Source of the DNA: JAYYZW01 sp965217605
GTDB lineage: Bacteria; Pseudomonadota; Gammaproteobacteria; Ga0077536
Direction of reading: 5' to 3'
Assembly: GCA_965217605.1 (NCBI GenBank)
Contig: CBDCJB010000001.1
Coordinates: 372,001 to 436,000 of the forward strand
DNA: 64,000 nucleotides
The notes beneath the pieces were generated by a model. That model did not search any database. It saw only the letters and a list, made by a program, of their open reading frames with translations, and was not told the DNA's origin. This document shows, piece by piece, positions 42,670-51,032 of the stretch. The position numbers were made by a program, and so were the translations under genes. Each line of letters opens with the position of its first letter. Within the stretch, counting starts at the first letter, position 1.

Positions 42670-42700
42670 GTAGCCTGGATGGAGCGCAGCGGAATCCGGG
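42670..42700. repeat. 31-base dispersed repeat (copy A)
   Basis: The segment beginning GTAGCCTGGATGGAGCGCAG and ending GGAATCCGGG. Its reverse complement occurs at 53073-53103 with 29 of 31 positions identical. This is a common type of intergenic repeat in proteobacterial genomes. It lies 25 bases before cofD, inside the F420 cluster. Confidence 0.7.
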
Positions 42701-42724
42701 AGCATTTTGATGTAGGTTTTACGG

Positions 42725-43576
42725 ATGGGTAAATATCTAGCCATCACGGGCGGTGTCGGGGGCGCCAAGCTGGCTCTGGGCCTATCGCATATTCTCGGCC
42801 CGTCGGAGTTGGCGTTTCTCGTCAACACCGGAGACGATTTCGAGCATCTGGGTTTGCACGTGTCACCGGATATCGACACCTTGATGTACACCCTGTCGGG
42901 CTTGAGCAATCAAGATACGGGTTGGGGCCGCGCCGGTGAATCCTGGAATTTCATCGACAGCCTGGGCGAACTCGGTGGCGAGACCTGGTTCAAGCTCGGC
43001 GACCGGGATCTCGCGGTCCATGTCATGCGCACGACCCTGCTGGATCAGGGCCGACGTCTCACCGACGTGACCGGGACGCTTTACCAGGCTGTCGGCATCG
43101 AACATCGGGCGCTGCCAATGAGTGATGCCGCGGTGCGCACGATGATCAACAGCGACGCCGGTCAGCTCGCCTTTCAACACTACTTCGTACGAGAGCGCTG
43201 TGAACCGGTAGTGCGCGGATTCGAATACAAAGGCGCCGATAGCGCGCAGGCGGTGCCCGAATTCGACAGTTGGATGGCCGATGCCGATCTCGCAGGTGTC
43301 ATCATCTGTCCGTCGAACCCGTTTCTGAGCATCGATCCCATCTTCGCGATCGCCGGTATCAGAGAGGCGCTACTGAGCTGCAAGGCGCCGGTCATCGCGG
43401 TCTCTCCGATCGTCGACGGCGCGGCGATCAAAGGGCCGACGGCGAAGATCATGGAAGAACTCGAGGTGCCGCGTGACGCAGCCGCGATAGCCGCCCACTA
43501 CGGCGCGCTTATCGACGGCTTCGTCATCGATGAAACCGATCGCGCGCTCGAAGCGCGATCAACGCAAGCGGTCTGA
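42725..43576 (+). CDS. cofD: 2-phospho-L-lactate transferase (CofD/FbiA), 3' end frameshifted
   Basis: Enzyme that joins LPPG (or its enol/3PG analogue) to the deazaflavin Fo to make F420-0. MGKYLAITGGVGGAKLALGL is the N-terminal nucleotide/Fo site, FLVNTGDDFEHLGLHVSPDIDTLMY and ICPSNPFLSIDPI follow. This frame stops at 43576 after 283 residues, shorter than the family. The next frame continues without a gap as INASGLSVVAAQSVMQTLDD to a TGA at 43663-43665, five bases before the cofC start, which restores about 313 residues and the usual C-terminus (MxTLDDK). A one-base loss near 43556-43558 explains it. It may be a true lesion, a sequencing error or recoding. Confidence 0.9.
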   Translation: MGKYLAITGGVGGAKLALGLSHILGPSELAFLVNTGDDFEHLGLHVSPDIDTLMYTLSGLSNQDTGWGRAGESWNFIDSLGELGGETWFKLGDRDLAVHVMRTTLLDQGRRLTDVTGTLYQAVGIEHRALPMSDAAVRTMINSDAGQLAFQHYFVRERCEPVVRGFEYKGADSAQAVPEFDSWMADADLAGVIICPSNPFLSIDPIFAIAGIREALLSCKAPVIAVSPIVDGAAIKGPTAKIMEELEVPRDAAAIAAHYGALIDGFVIDETDRALEARSTQAV

Positions 43577-43665
43577 GTGTCGTCGCGGCGCAAAGCGTCA
43601 TGCAGACGCTGGACGACAAGATCAATCTCGCGCACACTGCCCTCGAATTATTGCAGGTCTGCTGA
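43555..43665 (+). pseudogene. cofD: 3' end of cofD in the -1 frame
   Basis: Out-of-frame continuation of the CofD protein: AINASGLSVVAAQSVMQTLD followed by DKINLAHTALELLQVC and TGA. The segment has the normal CofD C-terminal helix, which shows that the shorter ORF ending at 43576 is a frameshift product rather than a short natural protein. Confidence 0.8.
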
Positions 43666-43669
43666 ACCG

Positions 43670-44338
43670 ATGTGGGTCGTCGTTCCCGTCAAACGCTTTT
43701 CGGCTGCTAAATCCCGGCTCGCACCGGTTCTCTCGGAGTCCGAGCGGGAGTCGTTCGCTCAGGCCATGCTGAACGACGTGCTGCACGCGCTCGGTCACAG
43801 CCAACGGGTCTCGGGCATCGTCGTCATTTCGCACGAGGCGCGTGCACGCTACGCCGTCGAGCGGGTAGGCGGACTGTTTACCGAGGAATCAGCGTCCGGA
43901 ATCTCCAATGCGATCGCACAGGGTGGGGCGTGGCTGGCGAAACACGGACAGCGCGACATGCTCATGATCCCGGGCGACGTGCCGCTGGTCACCAGCCGCG
44001 AAGTCGATGAACTCATCGATACGCATCGCGGCGCGCCCGCCGTGTCCCTGGTGCCGGATCGTGAACACGAGGGTACGAACGCACTGGCCGTGAGCCCGGT
44101 CGACGCGATTCCATTCGCCTTCGGGCGCGGCAGCTTCGCCGCGCACAAAGCCGCGGCCGAGGCCGCGGGGATCGAACCGCGCGTCGTGCCGTCGTCGGGC
44201 TTCGCGCTGGATATCGACCATCCCATGGACCTCACGACCTTGCTCACGTATGACAACCAGACTGAGAGCCTCGCGTATCTGACCGACAGCGGTGTCGCCG
44301 CGCGCCTGCTACACCGGCATAATAGTGACCAAGCATAA
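43670..44338 (+). CDS. cofC: 2-phospho-L-lactate guanylyltransferase (CofC)
   Basis: 222-residue nucleotidyltransferase that activates the F420 side-chain precursor (2-phospholactate, phosphoenolpyruvate or 3-phosphoglycerate, depending on lineage) with GTP. MWVVVPVKRFSAAKSRLAPVL is the nucleotide-binding N-terminus, MLMIPGDVPLVTSREVDEL the metal-binding block, and GTNALAVSP and GFALDIDHPMDLTTLL the late motifs. The start is ATG 43670, four bases after the restored cofD stop; the upstream open frame to 43577 is the shifted cofD sequence. Which precursor is used cannot be fixed by eye. Confidence 0.9.
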   Translation: MWVVVPVKRFSAAKSRLAPVLSESERESFAQAMLNDVLHALGHSQRVSGIVVISHEARARYAVERVGGLFTEESASGISNAIAQGGAWLAKHGQRDMLMIPGDVPLVTSREVDELIDTHRGAPAVSLVPDREHEGTNALAVSPVDAIPFAFGRGSFAAHKAAAEAAGIEPRVVPSSGFALDIDHPMDLTTLLTYDNQTESLAYLTDSGVAARLLHRHNSDQA

Positions 44339-44376
44339 GCAAATACGAAGCCGGCACCTGCCCGCATTTACCCCGA

Positions 44377-46836
44377 ATGACTCCAATTGAATCGATTCTG
44401 GATGCCGTACAGGCGGGCGGTGCGCTCACAGACGCGAATGCCCTGAGTCTTGCGGGCTACGACGATACCGCGACATTGATGCCCTACGCCGGCCGTTTGC
44501 GCGACCAGGGTTTCAGCGGCACCGTGACCTATTCGCGCAAGATCTTCATCCCGCTCACGCAGTTGTGCCGGGACGTCTGTCATTACTGCACGTTTGCGCA
44601 AGCACCGAAGCGCATCGCGGATCCGTACATGAGCCTCGAGTCGGTCGTCCAACTCGCGCGCGAAGGGCGCGCGCGCGGTTGTAAGGAAGCCTTGTTCACA
44701 CTCGGCGAGAAACCCGAGCTGCGCTACAAGACCGCGCGTGATGCGTTGAGCGCGATGGGCTATCAGACGACACTCGATTACCTGCGTGAAGCGGCCAACG
44801 CGGTGTTCGAGGAAACCGGATTGTTGCCGCACATGAACCCCGGGACCATGACCCTCGACGAATGCATGATGTTGCGCGAAGTCTCGCCGAGCATGGGCAT
44901 CATGCTCGAGTCGGCGAGCGCGCGCTTGTGCGAAAAAGGGATGCCGCACCACGGCTCGCCGGATAAAGACCCGCAGGTTCGACTGGAGACCTTGCGCAAT
45001 GCCGGTCGCGCCGGCATTCCGTTTACCACCGGGATCCTGATCGGAATCGGTGAGACGCGCCGCGAGCGTATCGAAGCCTTGCTCGCGATCCGCCGCGTGC
45101 ACGCGGAGTTCGGACACATCCAGGAGATCATCATCCAGAACTTTCGGGCCAAACCGGGCACGAAAATGGATCGGGCGCCGGAACCCGATCTCGATGAGAT
45201 GTTGTGGACGTTAGCCAGCGCACGCATCATTTTCGGCGCGGACATGAGCGTTCAGGCGCCACCTAATCTGAGCCCCGGCTGCTTGCCGGAACTCATCGCC
45301 GCGGGCATCAACGATTGGGGAGGCGTCTCACCATTGACCCCCGATCACGTCAATCCGGAAGCGCCCTGGCCGCATCTCGATACACTCGCGCGCGACACCG
45401 CGGACGCCGGCAAGCACCTGCATGAGCGGTTGACGGTCTACCCGCAATACATACGGGCTTCGAAACCGTGGGTGAACGAACGGTTCCTGACGCCGTTGTT
45501 ACAGATGACGGATGCCGATGGCTATCCGCGCACGGATGACTGGTCACCCGGGGAAGAGGTCGCGCCACCGGCGGCGATCGTGTCGGCCATCGGCGCGCCG
45601 GCCACTCGCGTGTCGCGTGAAATGCAAACCATCCTCGAGCGCGCGGCGGGGGGGGGCTTTCTGGAGGCAGCCGAGATCGCCCGTCTGTTCCAAGCGCGCG
45701 GCGACGAGTTTTCCGCGGTTTGCAACGCTGCCGATGCCCTGCGCGCGCAGGTCGCCGGTGAGACCGTGAGTTTCGTCGTCAACCGCAACATCAATTACAC
45801 CAATGTATGCTACTTCAAGTGTCAGTTCTGCGCGTTCTCCAAAGGTAAGCTCAGCGAGAATCTGCGCGGGAAACCGTACGACTTGGACGCCGGGGAGATC
45901 CAGCGTCGTGTAACCGAGGCCTGGGCGCGCGGCGCGACGGAAGTCTGTATGCAAGGTGGGATACATCCCCAGTATACCGGGCAGACCTACCTCGATATCG
46001 TCGGTGTGGTGAAGGACGCGGTGCCCGATATGCACATACACGCGTTTTCACCGCTGGAAGTCTGGCAAGGCGCCGCAACTTTGGGGTTGCCGCTCACCGA
46101 TTACCTTCAGCGCCTCAAGGATGCGGGCCTCGGCACCTTACCCGGCACCGCCGGCGAAGTACTCGATGACGAGATCCGCGCGGTGATCTGTCCCGATAAA
46201 GTCAACACGTCTCAGTGGTTGGACGTAATGCGCGCGGCACATCGCGTCGGCTTTCGCACCACCGCAACCATCATGTATGGCCATATCGACGGGCCCATCA
46301 ACTGGGCGCGGCATTTGATCCACATTCGCGATCTGCAAGCAGAGACGGGGGGCTTTACCGAGTTCGTGCCGCTGCCTTTTGTGCACATGGAAGCGCCGCT
46401 TTATCTCAAAGGCCGCGCACGCAAGGGACCCACGTTTCGTGAAGCCGTGCTCATGCACGCCGTGGCGCGCCTCGCGCTCCATCCCCACATCACCAATATT
46501 CAGGCCTCATGGGTCAAGATGGGCCATGAAGGCGTGGTCGCCTGCCTCAATGCCGGCGCCAACGACCTCGGCGGCACGCTGATGAATGAAAGCATCACGC
46601 GCGCGGCCGGTGCCTCACACGGCCAGGAAACATCCCCGGAGCGCATGCTGGCGATGATCGCGGCAGCCGGGCGCACGCCACGGCAACGCAATACGACTTA
46701 TGATGACGTATCCGAAGAACGCATTGGTGCTTCGCGTAATGCGCCCGCTCTGAATGCGATCGTGAATACGCCCGCGCGCAGCTATGAACGCCGGGAACGA
46801 CGTGAATTGATACGCTCCGACGCGCGAGCCGGCTAA
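44377..46836 (+). CDS. fbiC: FO synthase, fused CofG-CofH (FbiC)
   Basis: 819-residue bifunctional radical-SAM enzyme that makes the deazaflavin Fo from tyrosine and a pyrimidine. The CofG half has its iron-sulfur cysteines at Cys64, Cys68 and Cys71 (CRDVCHYC); the CofH half at Cys478, Cys482 and Cys485 (CYFKCQFC). NPGTMTLDECMMLREVSPSMG, NWGGVSPLTPDHVNPEAPWP and GTAGEVLDDEIRAVICPDK are further signatures. A fused FbiC is usual in actinobacteria and in proteobacteria that acquired F420 synthesis; archaea keep two genes. It follows cofC by 38 bases. Presence of the whole set cofE-cofD-cofC-fbiC indicates an F420-producing cell. Confidence 0.95.
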   Translation: MTPIESILDAVQAGGALTDANALSLAGYDDTATLMPYAGRLRDQGFSGTVTYSRKIFIPLTQLCRDVCHYCTFAQAPKRIADPYMSLESVVQLAREGRARGCKEALFTLGEKPELRYKTARDALSAMGYQTTLDYLREAANAVFEETGLLPHMNPGTMTLDECMMLREVSPSMGIMLESASARLCEKGMPHHGSPDKDPQVRLETLRNAGRAGIPFTTGILIGIGETRRERIEALLAIRRVHAEFGHIQEIIIQNFRAKPGTKMDRAPEPDLDEMLWTLASARIIFGADMSVQAPPNLSPGCLPELIAAGINDWGGVSPLTPDHVNPEAPWPHLDTLARDTADAGKHLHERLTVYPQYIRASKPWVNERFLTPLLQMTDADGYPRTDDWSPGEEVAPPAAIVSAIGAPATRVSREMQTILERAAGGGFLEAAEIARLFQARGDEFSAVCNAADALRAQVAGETVSFVVNRNINYTNVCYFKCQFCAFSKGKLSENLRGKPYDLDAGEIQRRVTEAWARGATEVCMQGGIHPQYTGQTYLDIVGVVKDAVPDMHIHAFSPLEVWQGAATLGLPLTDYLQRLKDAGLGTLPGTAGEVLDDEIRAVICPDKVNTSQWLDVMRAAHRVGFRTTATIMYGHIDGPINWARHLIHIRDLQAETGGFTEFVPLPFVHMEAPLYLKGRARKGPTFREAVLMHAVARLALHPHITNIQASWVKMGHEGVVACLNAGANDLGGTLMNESITRAAGASHGQETSPERMLAMIAAAGRTPRQRNTTYDDVSEERIGASRNAPALNAIVNTPARSYERRERRELIRSDARAG

Positions 46837-46861
46837 TTATTTCGCCATAATCGTCACGCCG

Positions 46862-48085
46862 ATGGCGGCTGCTCCCAAACATATCCTCAACGGCTATCGC
46901 GTGCTCGACATGACGCACGTGCTTGCCGGTCCGACCGCGACGCGCCTGATGGCAGAGATGGGCGCCGAGGTGATCAAGATCGAACTGCCGCCGGGAGGCG
47001 AGGTAGGCCGTATTTTGCCCGCCATGAAAAACGGGCGAAGCGCGTATTACGTCCAGCAGAACCGCGGCAAGAAAAGCGTCTGCCTCGACGCGAAAACCGA
47101 GGACGGCAAAGCCGTGCTGCGCGATCTCGTCAAAAAGTCGGACGTATTCGTCGAGAACTTCGCGCCCGGCGCGATCGCACGGCTGGGATTCTCGTGGGAG
47201 ACGGTGCATGAACTGAACCCCAACATCATCATGTGTTCGATTTCCGCGCTCGGTCAAACCGGTCCGCTCTCGTCGCTGTCCGGCTACGACTACATCGCGC
47301 AGGCTTATAGCGGAATCACGGGTGTTATCGGCGATCCCGATGGCGCGCCTGCGTTTCCCGTGGCCGGCGTCGGCGACGTCGCGGCCGGTACGCACGCGGC
47401 TTGCGCGATCGGGTACGCCTTGCTGCATCGGGAGCGCGGTGGCGAGGGCCAGTACCTCGATATTTCCATCGCCGACGCCTATATGGGCGCGCACGAGCTA
47501 AATATCCAGATCTACAGCGTGAGCGACGGTGAGATCGAACCGACGCGCTCCGGCAACCATCATTACGCGGTGTGTCCCCTAGGTATATTCGAGGGCAAAG
47601 ACCATTGGATCTGGATCATCGCGCTGCAACCGCAATGGGCCGGCCTCTGCCGCACCATCGGCCGTCCCGATCTGATCGACGATCCGCGCTACGACGTCAA
47701 TGACAAGCGCGTGGCGGCACGCAGTGAAGTAAATGAACTCGTCCAGTCCTGGCTCGATTCAATGCCGTCCGACGACGCGATCCTCGAGCGGCTTGCAGCC
47801 GAACGCGTGCCTTGCGCGCCGGTCTTGCGGATCTCCGAAGTCGTGGATCATCCACACATGCGCGAGCGCGGGATCATACGCGCGATCAACGATCCGAAAC
47901 TCGGCGAAGTCATGATGCCGGGCATGCCCTTGCGGTTTTCCGCATTTGAGCATAACCAACCTCTCGAAGCGGCGTCGTTAGGCGAACATAACGCCCACGT
48001 CTTGAGCGAGGTTCTCGGTTACACGGCCGAGCAGATTGAGACGCTGACCCATGCAGGGGTGTTACACGCCAACCCCGACACCTGA
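46862..48085 (+). CDS. CaiB/BaiF family CoA-transferase
   Basis: 407-residue family III CoA-transferase with all typical motifs: DMTHVLAGPTATRLMAEMGA, FVENFAPGAIARLGFSWETVHELNPNIIMCSISALGQTGP, and the aspartate region FPVAGVGDVAAGTHA. The C-terminal block VPCAPVLRISEVVDHPHMRERG is the standard family ending. It is 25 bases downstream of fbiC and may be in the same transcript, an unusual companion for F420 synthesis. Convergent with the DMT exporter gene. Confidence 0.93.
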   Translation: MAAAPKHILNGYRVLDMTHVLAGPTATRLMAEMGAEVIKIELPPGGEVGRILPAMKNGRSAYYVQQNRGKKSVCLDAKTEDGKAVLRDLVKKSDVFVENFAPGAIARLGFSWETVHELNPNIIMCSISALGQTGPLSSLSGYDYIAQAYSGITGVIGDPDGAPAFPVAGVGDVAAGTHAACAIGYALLHRERGGEGQYLDISIADAYMGAHELNIQIYSVSDGEIEPTRSGNHHYAVCPLGIFEGKDHWIWIIALQPQWAGLCRTIGRPDLIDDPRYDVNDKRVAARSEVNELVQSWLDSMPSDDAILERLAAERVPCAPVLRISEVVDHPHMRERGIIRAINDPKLGEVMMPGMPLRFSAFEHNQPLEAASLGEHNAHVLSEVLGYTAEQIETLTHAGVLHANPDT

Positions 48086-48093
48086 AACCCTTC

Positions 48094-48996
48094 TCACTCG
48101 AGCGGCACATCGCTGGTCGACGCACGGTGTTCCGAGATCGCTTTGTAGGTCAGCAAGACGAGGCCGCTGATGATCAAAGCAACACCGGTGATGTCACTCG
48201 TTTCCAAGGTTTCCCCGAGGTGATAGGACGTAGAGAGTACTGCGACGACCGGGATCAGCAAGATCATCATTCCGGCAGTCCCCGCAGGCAGGTAATCGAG
48301 CAAATAAAACCATAAACACCAGCCGAATGCCGTCGACACGAAGGCGGTAAACCCGAGCGAGAAAAGGAAACGATCCGTCCAAACGATCGGCGCCTCACCC
48401 GATACGGCGGCCAGCACCAAGAGCAAGACCGATCCAAACGCCATCTGCCAGGCGGTCAGGTGCAGCAGGTCCATCGGTTCCCGGTTTTGGATGTACTTGA
48501 TCATGACGGCGGCTGAGGCCCACAGCCACGCGGAGCCCACCGCGATGAGCTGGGACGCCGTGGGGCCCTCGAACGCCCATGGTTGTATCACCGAAGTGAG
48601 TCCGAGGGCGGCGAGCGCCACCGCGATCCACTGTACGCCGCGAATGCGTTCGCCGAGCACGAGTCGCGCGAGCACGAGCGTCCAGAACGGCATGGTGAAG
48701 ACCACGATCGAAGTTCGGTTCGCCGCGCCAAGCGTGACCGCCCATTGTGAGCTGCCGACGAGGCAGGTCGTATTCACAAAGCCCAGTACGGCGAGTTCAC
48801 GCAGGCGCGTCGGTAGAAATTGTCGACCGCTCAGCTTGAGCGCGACCAACAGGCATACCGCGCCCAAAAAGCAACGTAAACCAGCGAAACTGAATGGTTC
48901 CGAATCGTAAGACCCGAGCTTGAGAAATACCCAACTGTAGCCCCAGGTGACGGACAGGAGTAAGAGGGCTATGGCGACCGGCGCGCGTACGGGCAT
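48094..48996 (-). CDS. EamA/DMT-family transporter
   Basis: 300-residue inner-membrane permease with ten predicted helices arranged as two EamA repeats; the first repeat starts APVAIALLLLSVTWGYSWVFLKL and the second WASAAVMIKYIQNREPMDLL. Conserved EamA blocks are VLARLVLGERIRGVQWIAVALAALG and GMMILLIPVVAVLSTSYHLGETL. Start ATG 48996 gives the normal short N-terminus; the open frame runs to 49104. DMT proteins export small metabolites; substrate unknown. Confidence 0.87.
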   Translation of the reverse strand: MPVRAPVAIALLLLSVTWGYSWVFLKLGSYDSEPFSFAGLRCFLGAVCLLVALKLSGRQFLPTRLRELAVLGFVNTTCLVGSSQWAVTLGAANRTSIVVFTMPFWTLVLARLVLGERIRGVQWIAVALAALGLTSVIQPWAFEGPTASQLIAVGSAWLWASAAVMIKYIQNREPMDLLHLTAWQMAFGSVLLLVLAAVSGEAPIVWTDRFLFSLGFTAFVSTAFGWCLWFYLLDYLPAGTAGMMILLIPVVAVLSTSYHLGETLETSDITGVALIISGLVLLTYKAISEHRASTSDVPLE

Positions 48997-49180
48997 GACG
49001 GGACTTTTTTGGCTCTCGGACTCGTGTAGCGCGCTCGACGGGATGCGGGACTCTATCACACCGGTCGCGGTCTCGCGGCTGCTAGACTCCCGACGGAACA
49101 CCAAAACAAGTCACCGGGGAGAGGTTCAATGACCGCTTTAGCATACTTTTGATCGAGTTTGGACCAGGCAGTGCCTGCCA

Positions 49181-49768
49181 ATGGCCTTTGTGTGGATACT
49201 CGCCGCAGTACCGGCCCTGGTAGGCGCCGCGGTGTTATGGGAAGAATCGATCAATGGAGAGCTATCGAACGATTTAATGAACCCGACCGGCTTACCAATT
49301 CTGGTTCCGGCGACAAACGACATCATCGGCAGTCTCGACCAGGCTTTACCCCCTGGTGACGATGACGCTGCGGCGTTTAACGTGTTACCCAACCAGACCG
49401 TGACGCAGATCATCCTCGTCGGCTTGGGCGGCGGCGAGGCGATGGCTGTGGGCCTATTCGACGGCCCTGACGCAACGTCACCGCTGTTGTTCGCCACGGG
49501 CTTAGTCGGACGCGACGCGGGTATGAATATCTTCGACCTCATCCCATTTGCCGGGCCGCTGGCGCCGGGATCCTACATGCTGTTATTCGAACAGACCCAA
49601 TTCGATGCCTCGCCATACGAGATCTCGCTAGTCGTCGATCAGACACCGATACCCCTGCCGTTGCCGGTAGTCCTGCTGGGATCGGCGCTCGTGCTGTTGG
49701 TGCGGACGGGTCGCGTCAGGGAGTATAAAATCACTGATATTCCAAACCCGTTGGCCAGTCATAAATAA
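49181..49768 (+). CDS. exported protein with PEP-CTERM-like sorting tail
   Basis: 195-residue secreted protein. An N-terminal hydrophobic signal (VWILAAVPALVGAAVLW) precedes EESINGELSND, a start seen in many exosortase substrates. The C-terminus is TPIPLPLPVVLLGSALVLLVRTGR: a proline-rich motif, one transmembrane helix and basic residues, the tripartite PEP-CTERM layout, though the motif is IPLPLP rather than VPEP. It would be processed by an exosortase and released to the cell surface. A well placed RBS-ATG at 49129 opens a 7-codon frame in another phase, so the present start may reflect a frameshift in the leader. No exosortase gene is in the window. Confidence 0.65.
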   Translation: MAFVWILAAVPALVGAAVLWEESINGELSNDLMNPTGLPILVPATNDIIGSLDQALPPGDDDAAAFNVLPNQTVTQIILVGLGGGEAMAVGLFDGPDATSPLLFATGLVGRDAGMNIFDLIPFAGPLAPGSYMLLFEQTQFDASPYEISLVVDQTPIPLPLPVVLLGSALVLLVRTGRVREYKITDIPNPLASHK

Positions 49769-49785
49769 GAGTGGAGGAACGCCAA

Positions 49786-50937
49786 ATGTCCGAACCCGCC
49801 CACGTCGATACCACCGGTGCCATCGATTGCGACGGCCACGTCCTTGAACAGATCGATACGCTCGCCGACTATCTGGAAAACAAGTACAAGGATCGCGCGC
49901 TCGGCATCGAGATCGGCGACGATGGCCTCGAATATTTCACCTGGGACAATCAGCGTTCGACATTGTGTTTTGGCGGCTTCGCTGGCGTGCTCGGGGCAAT
50001 GGGGGATCCCGATATCCTGCCGCACCCCGATCGCACCTATGCGAAAGGTTGTCCGCCGGCCTCCTACGATTCCGCGGCGCGGGTTGAGCGGCTGGACGGA
50101 GAGGGGCTGTCCAAGGCGATCCTGTATCCGACGCTGGGCTTGCTGTGGGAAGCGGAAGTCGAAGACCCGCAACTCGCCGCCGCTTACTGCCGATCGTACA
50201 ATCGCTGGATCGTCGACCATTGCAAGGAAGCACCGGAGCGTATCTATCCGATCGCCCACATCTCCCTGGCCGACCTCGCCGCGGCCGAACTCGAGCGCGC
50301 GGTCAACGACGGCTGTATCGGCGTCATGGTCGCGGGCTACACCTGGACCCGCAAGGCCCAAGGCCACCCGTACTACGATCCCGTGTGGCAGATGGCGCAG
50401 GATCTCGACGTGCCTATTGGCCTGCATCCGACCTTCGAGCCGAGCCGCTTCACCCATCATGGACGCTTCGAGGACCTGGTCCCGACCGAGCCGATCGACT
50501 TCAACTTCTATTTCGACGTACTCGCCCCGCAGACCATGATGCAGGCCTTCGTCTCGGTGTTCCAATACGCGGTGTTCGACCGGTTTCCGAAGGTGAAATG
50601 CGTGGTGCTGGAATCACAAGCCGGATGGATCGGCTATCTCCTCGACCGCATGGATGCCGTGTGGGGCGGTCCGCTCGCAGGCACCGAGCTCAAGAACCCG
50701 CCCAGTTCTTATTTCGAAAGCAACTGCTGGATATCGGCCGATCCCGACGAACGATCGGTGTCGCAAATCATCGAGTATGTCGGCGCCGACAAATTTTTCT
50801 GGGCCAGCGACTTCCCACACCCGGACCACACCGGCGATTACATGGACGGGCTGAAGGAGATGCTCGCGCCGCTATCCGCGGATGCGCAGAAGAAAGTCAT
50901 GGCGCAGAATGTGACCGAGGTCTACAAGCTGCAGTAA
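49786..50937 (+). CDS. amidohydrolase-family (ACMSD-like) metal-dependent hydrolase
   Basis: 383-residue TIM-barrel amidohydrolase-2 protein. Metal ligands are expected in IDCDGHVLE near the N-terminus, in LHPTFEPSRFTHHG in the middle and in WASDFPHPDHTGDY near the C-terminus; these are the positions used in ACMSD and related decarboxylases. The first HxH site reads DGHVLE, lacking the second histidine, so metal binding may differ. Start ATG 49786 has GTGGAGGAAC before it; the start at 49771 is less well placed. It begins the oxidoreductase island and is followed by a diverged repeat and an LLM gene. Confidence 0.87.
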   Translation: MSEPAHVDTTGAIDCDGHVLEQIDTLADYLENKYKDRALGIEIGDDGLEYFTWDNQRSTLCFGGFAGVLGAMGDPDILPHPDRTYAKGCPPASYDSAARVERLDGEGLSKAILYPTLGLLWEAEVEDPQLAAAYCRSYNRWIVDHCKEAPERIYPIAHISLADLAAAELERAVNDGCIGVMVAGYTWTRKAQGHPYYDPVWQMAQDLDVPIGLHPTFEPSRFTHHGRFEDLVPTEPIDFNFYFDVLAPQTMMQAFVSVFQYAVFDRFPKVKCVVLESQAGWIGYLLDRMDAVWGGPLAGTELKNPPSSYFESNCWISADPDERSVSQIIEYVGADKFFWASDFPHPDHTGDYMDGLKEMLAPLSADAQKKVMAQNVTEVYKLQ

Positions 50938-50938
50938 G

Positions 50939-51032
50939 TAGAAGCGGTCACGTACCGGGGTCTTTCCCATATGCGGCACGCAACGCGAAAATGGCCCCGG
51001 CGTACACGCGAATAATGTTGAGATAGGTTCCA
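50939..51032. repeat. diverged copy of the TAGAAGCGGTC element (copy 2)
   Basis: Begins TAGAAGCGGTC and then CGGGGTC, and ends with GAATAATGTTGAGATAGGTTCC, which aligns with the right end of the 61952 element at about 18 of 23 positions. It exactly fills the gap between the amidohydrolase stop and the LLM start, and the right arm carries the LLM ribosome binding site. Arms are degenerate, so this is a tentative call. Confidence 0.4.

Noticed and set aside
43574..43576. TGA ending the cofD frame as recoding by read-through
   Set aside because: Reading through gives Arg/Ser-rich nonsense; the true C-terminus is in the -1 frame, so a frameshift explains it.
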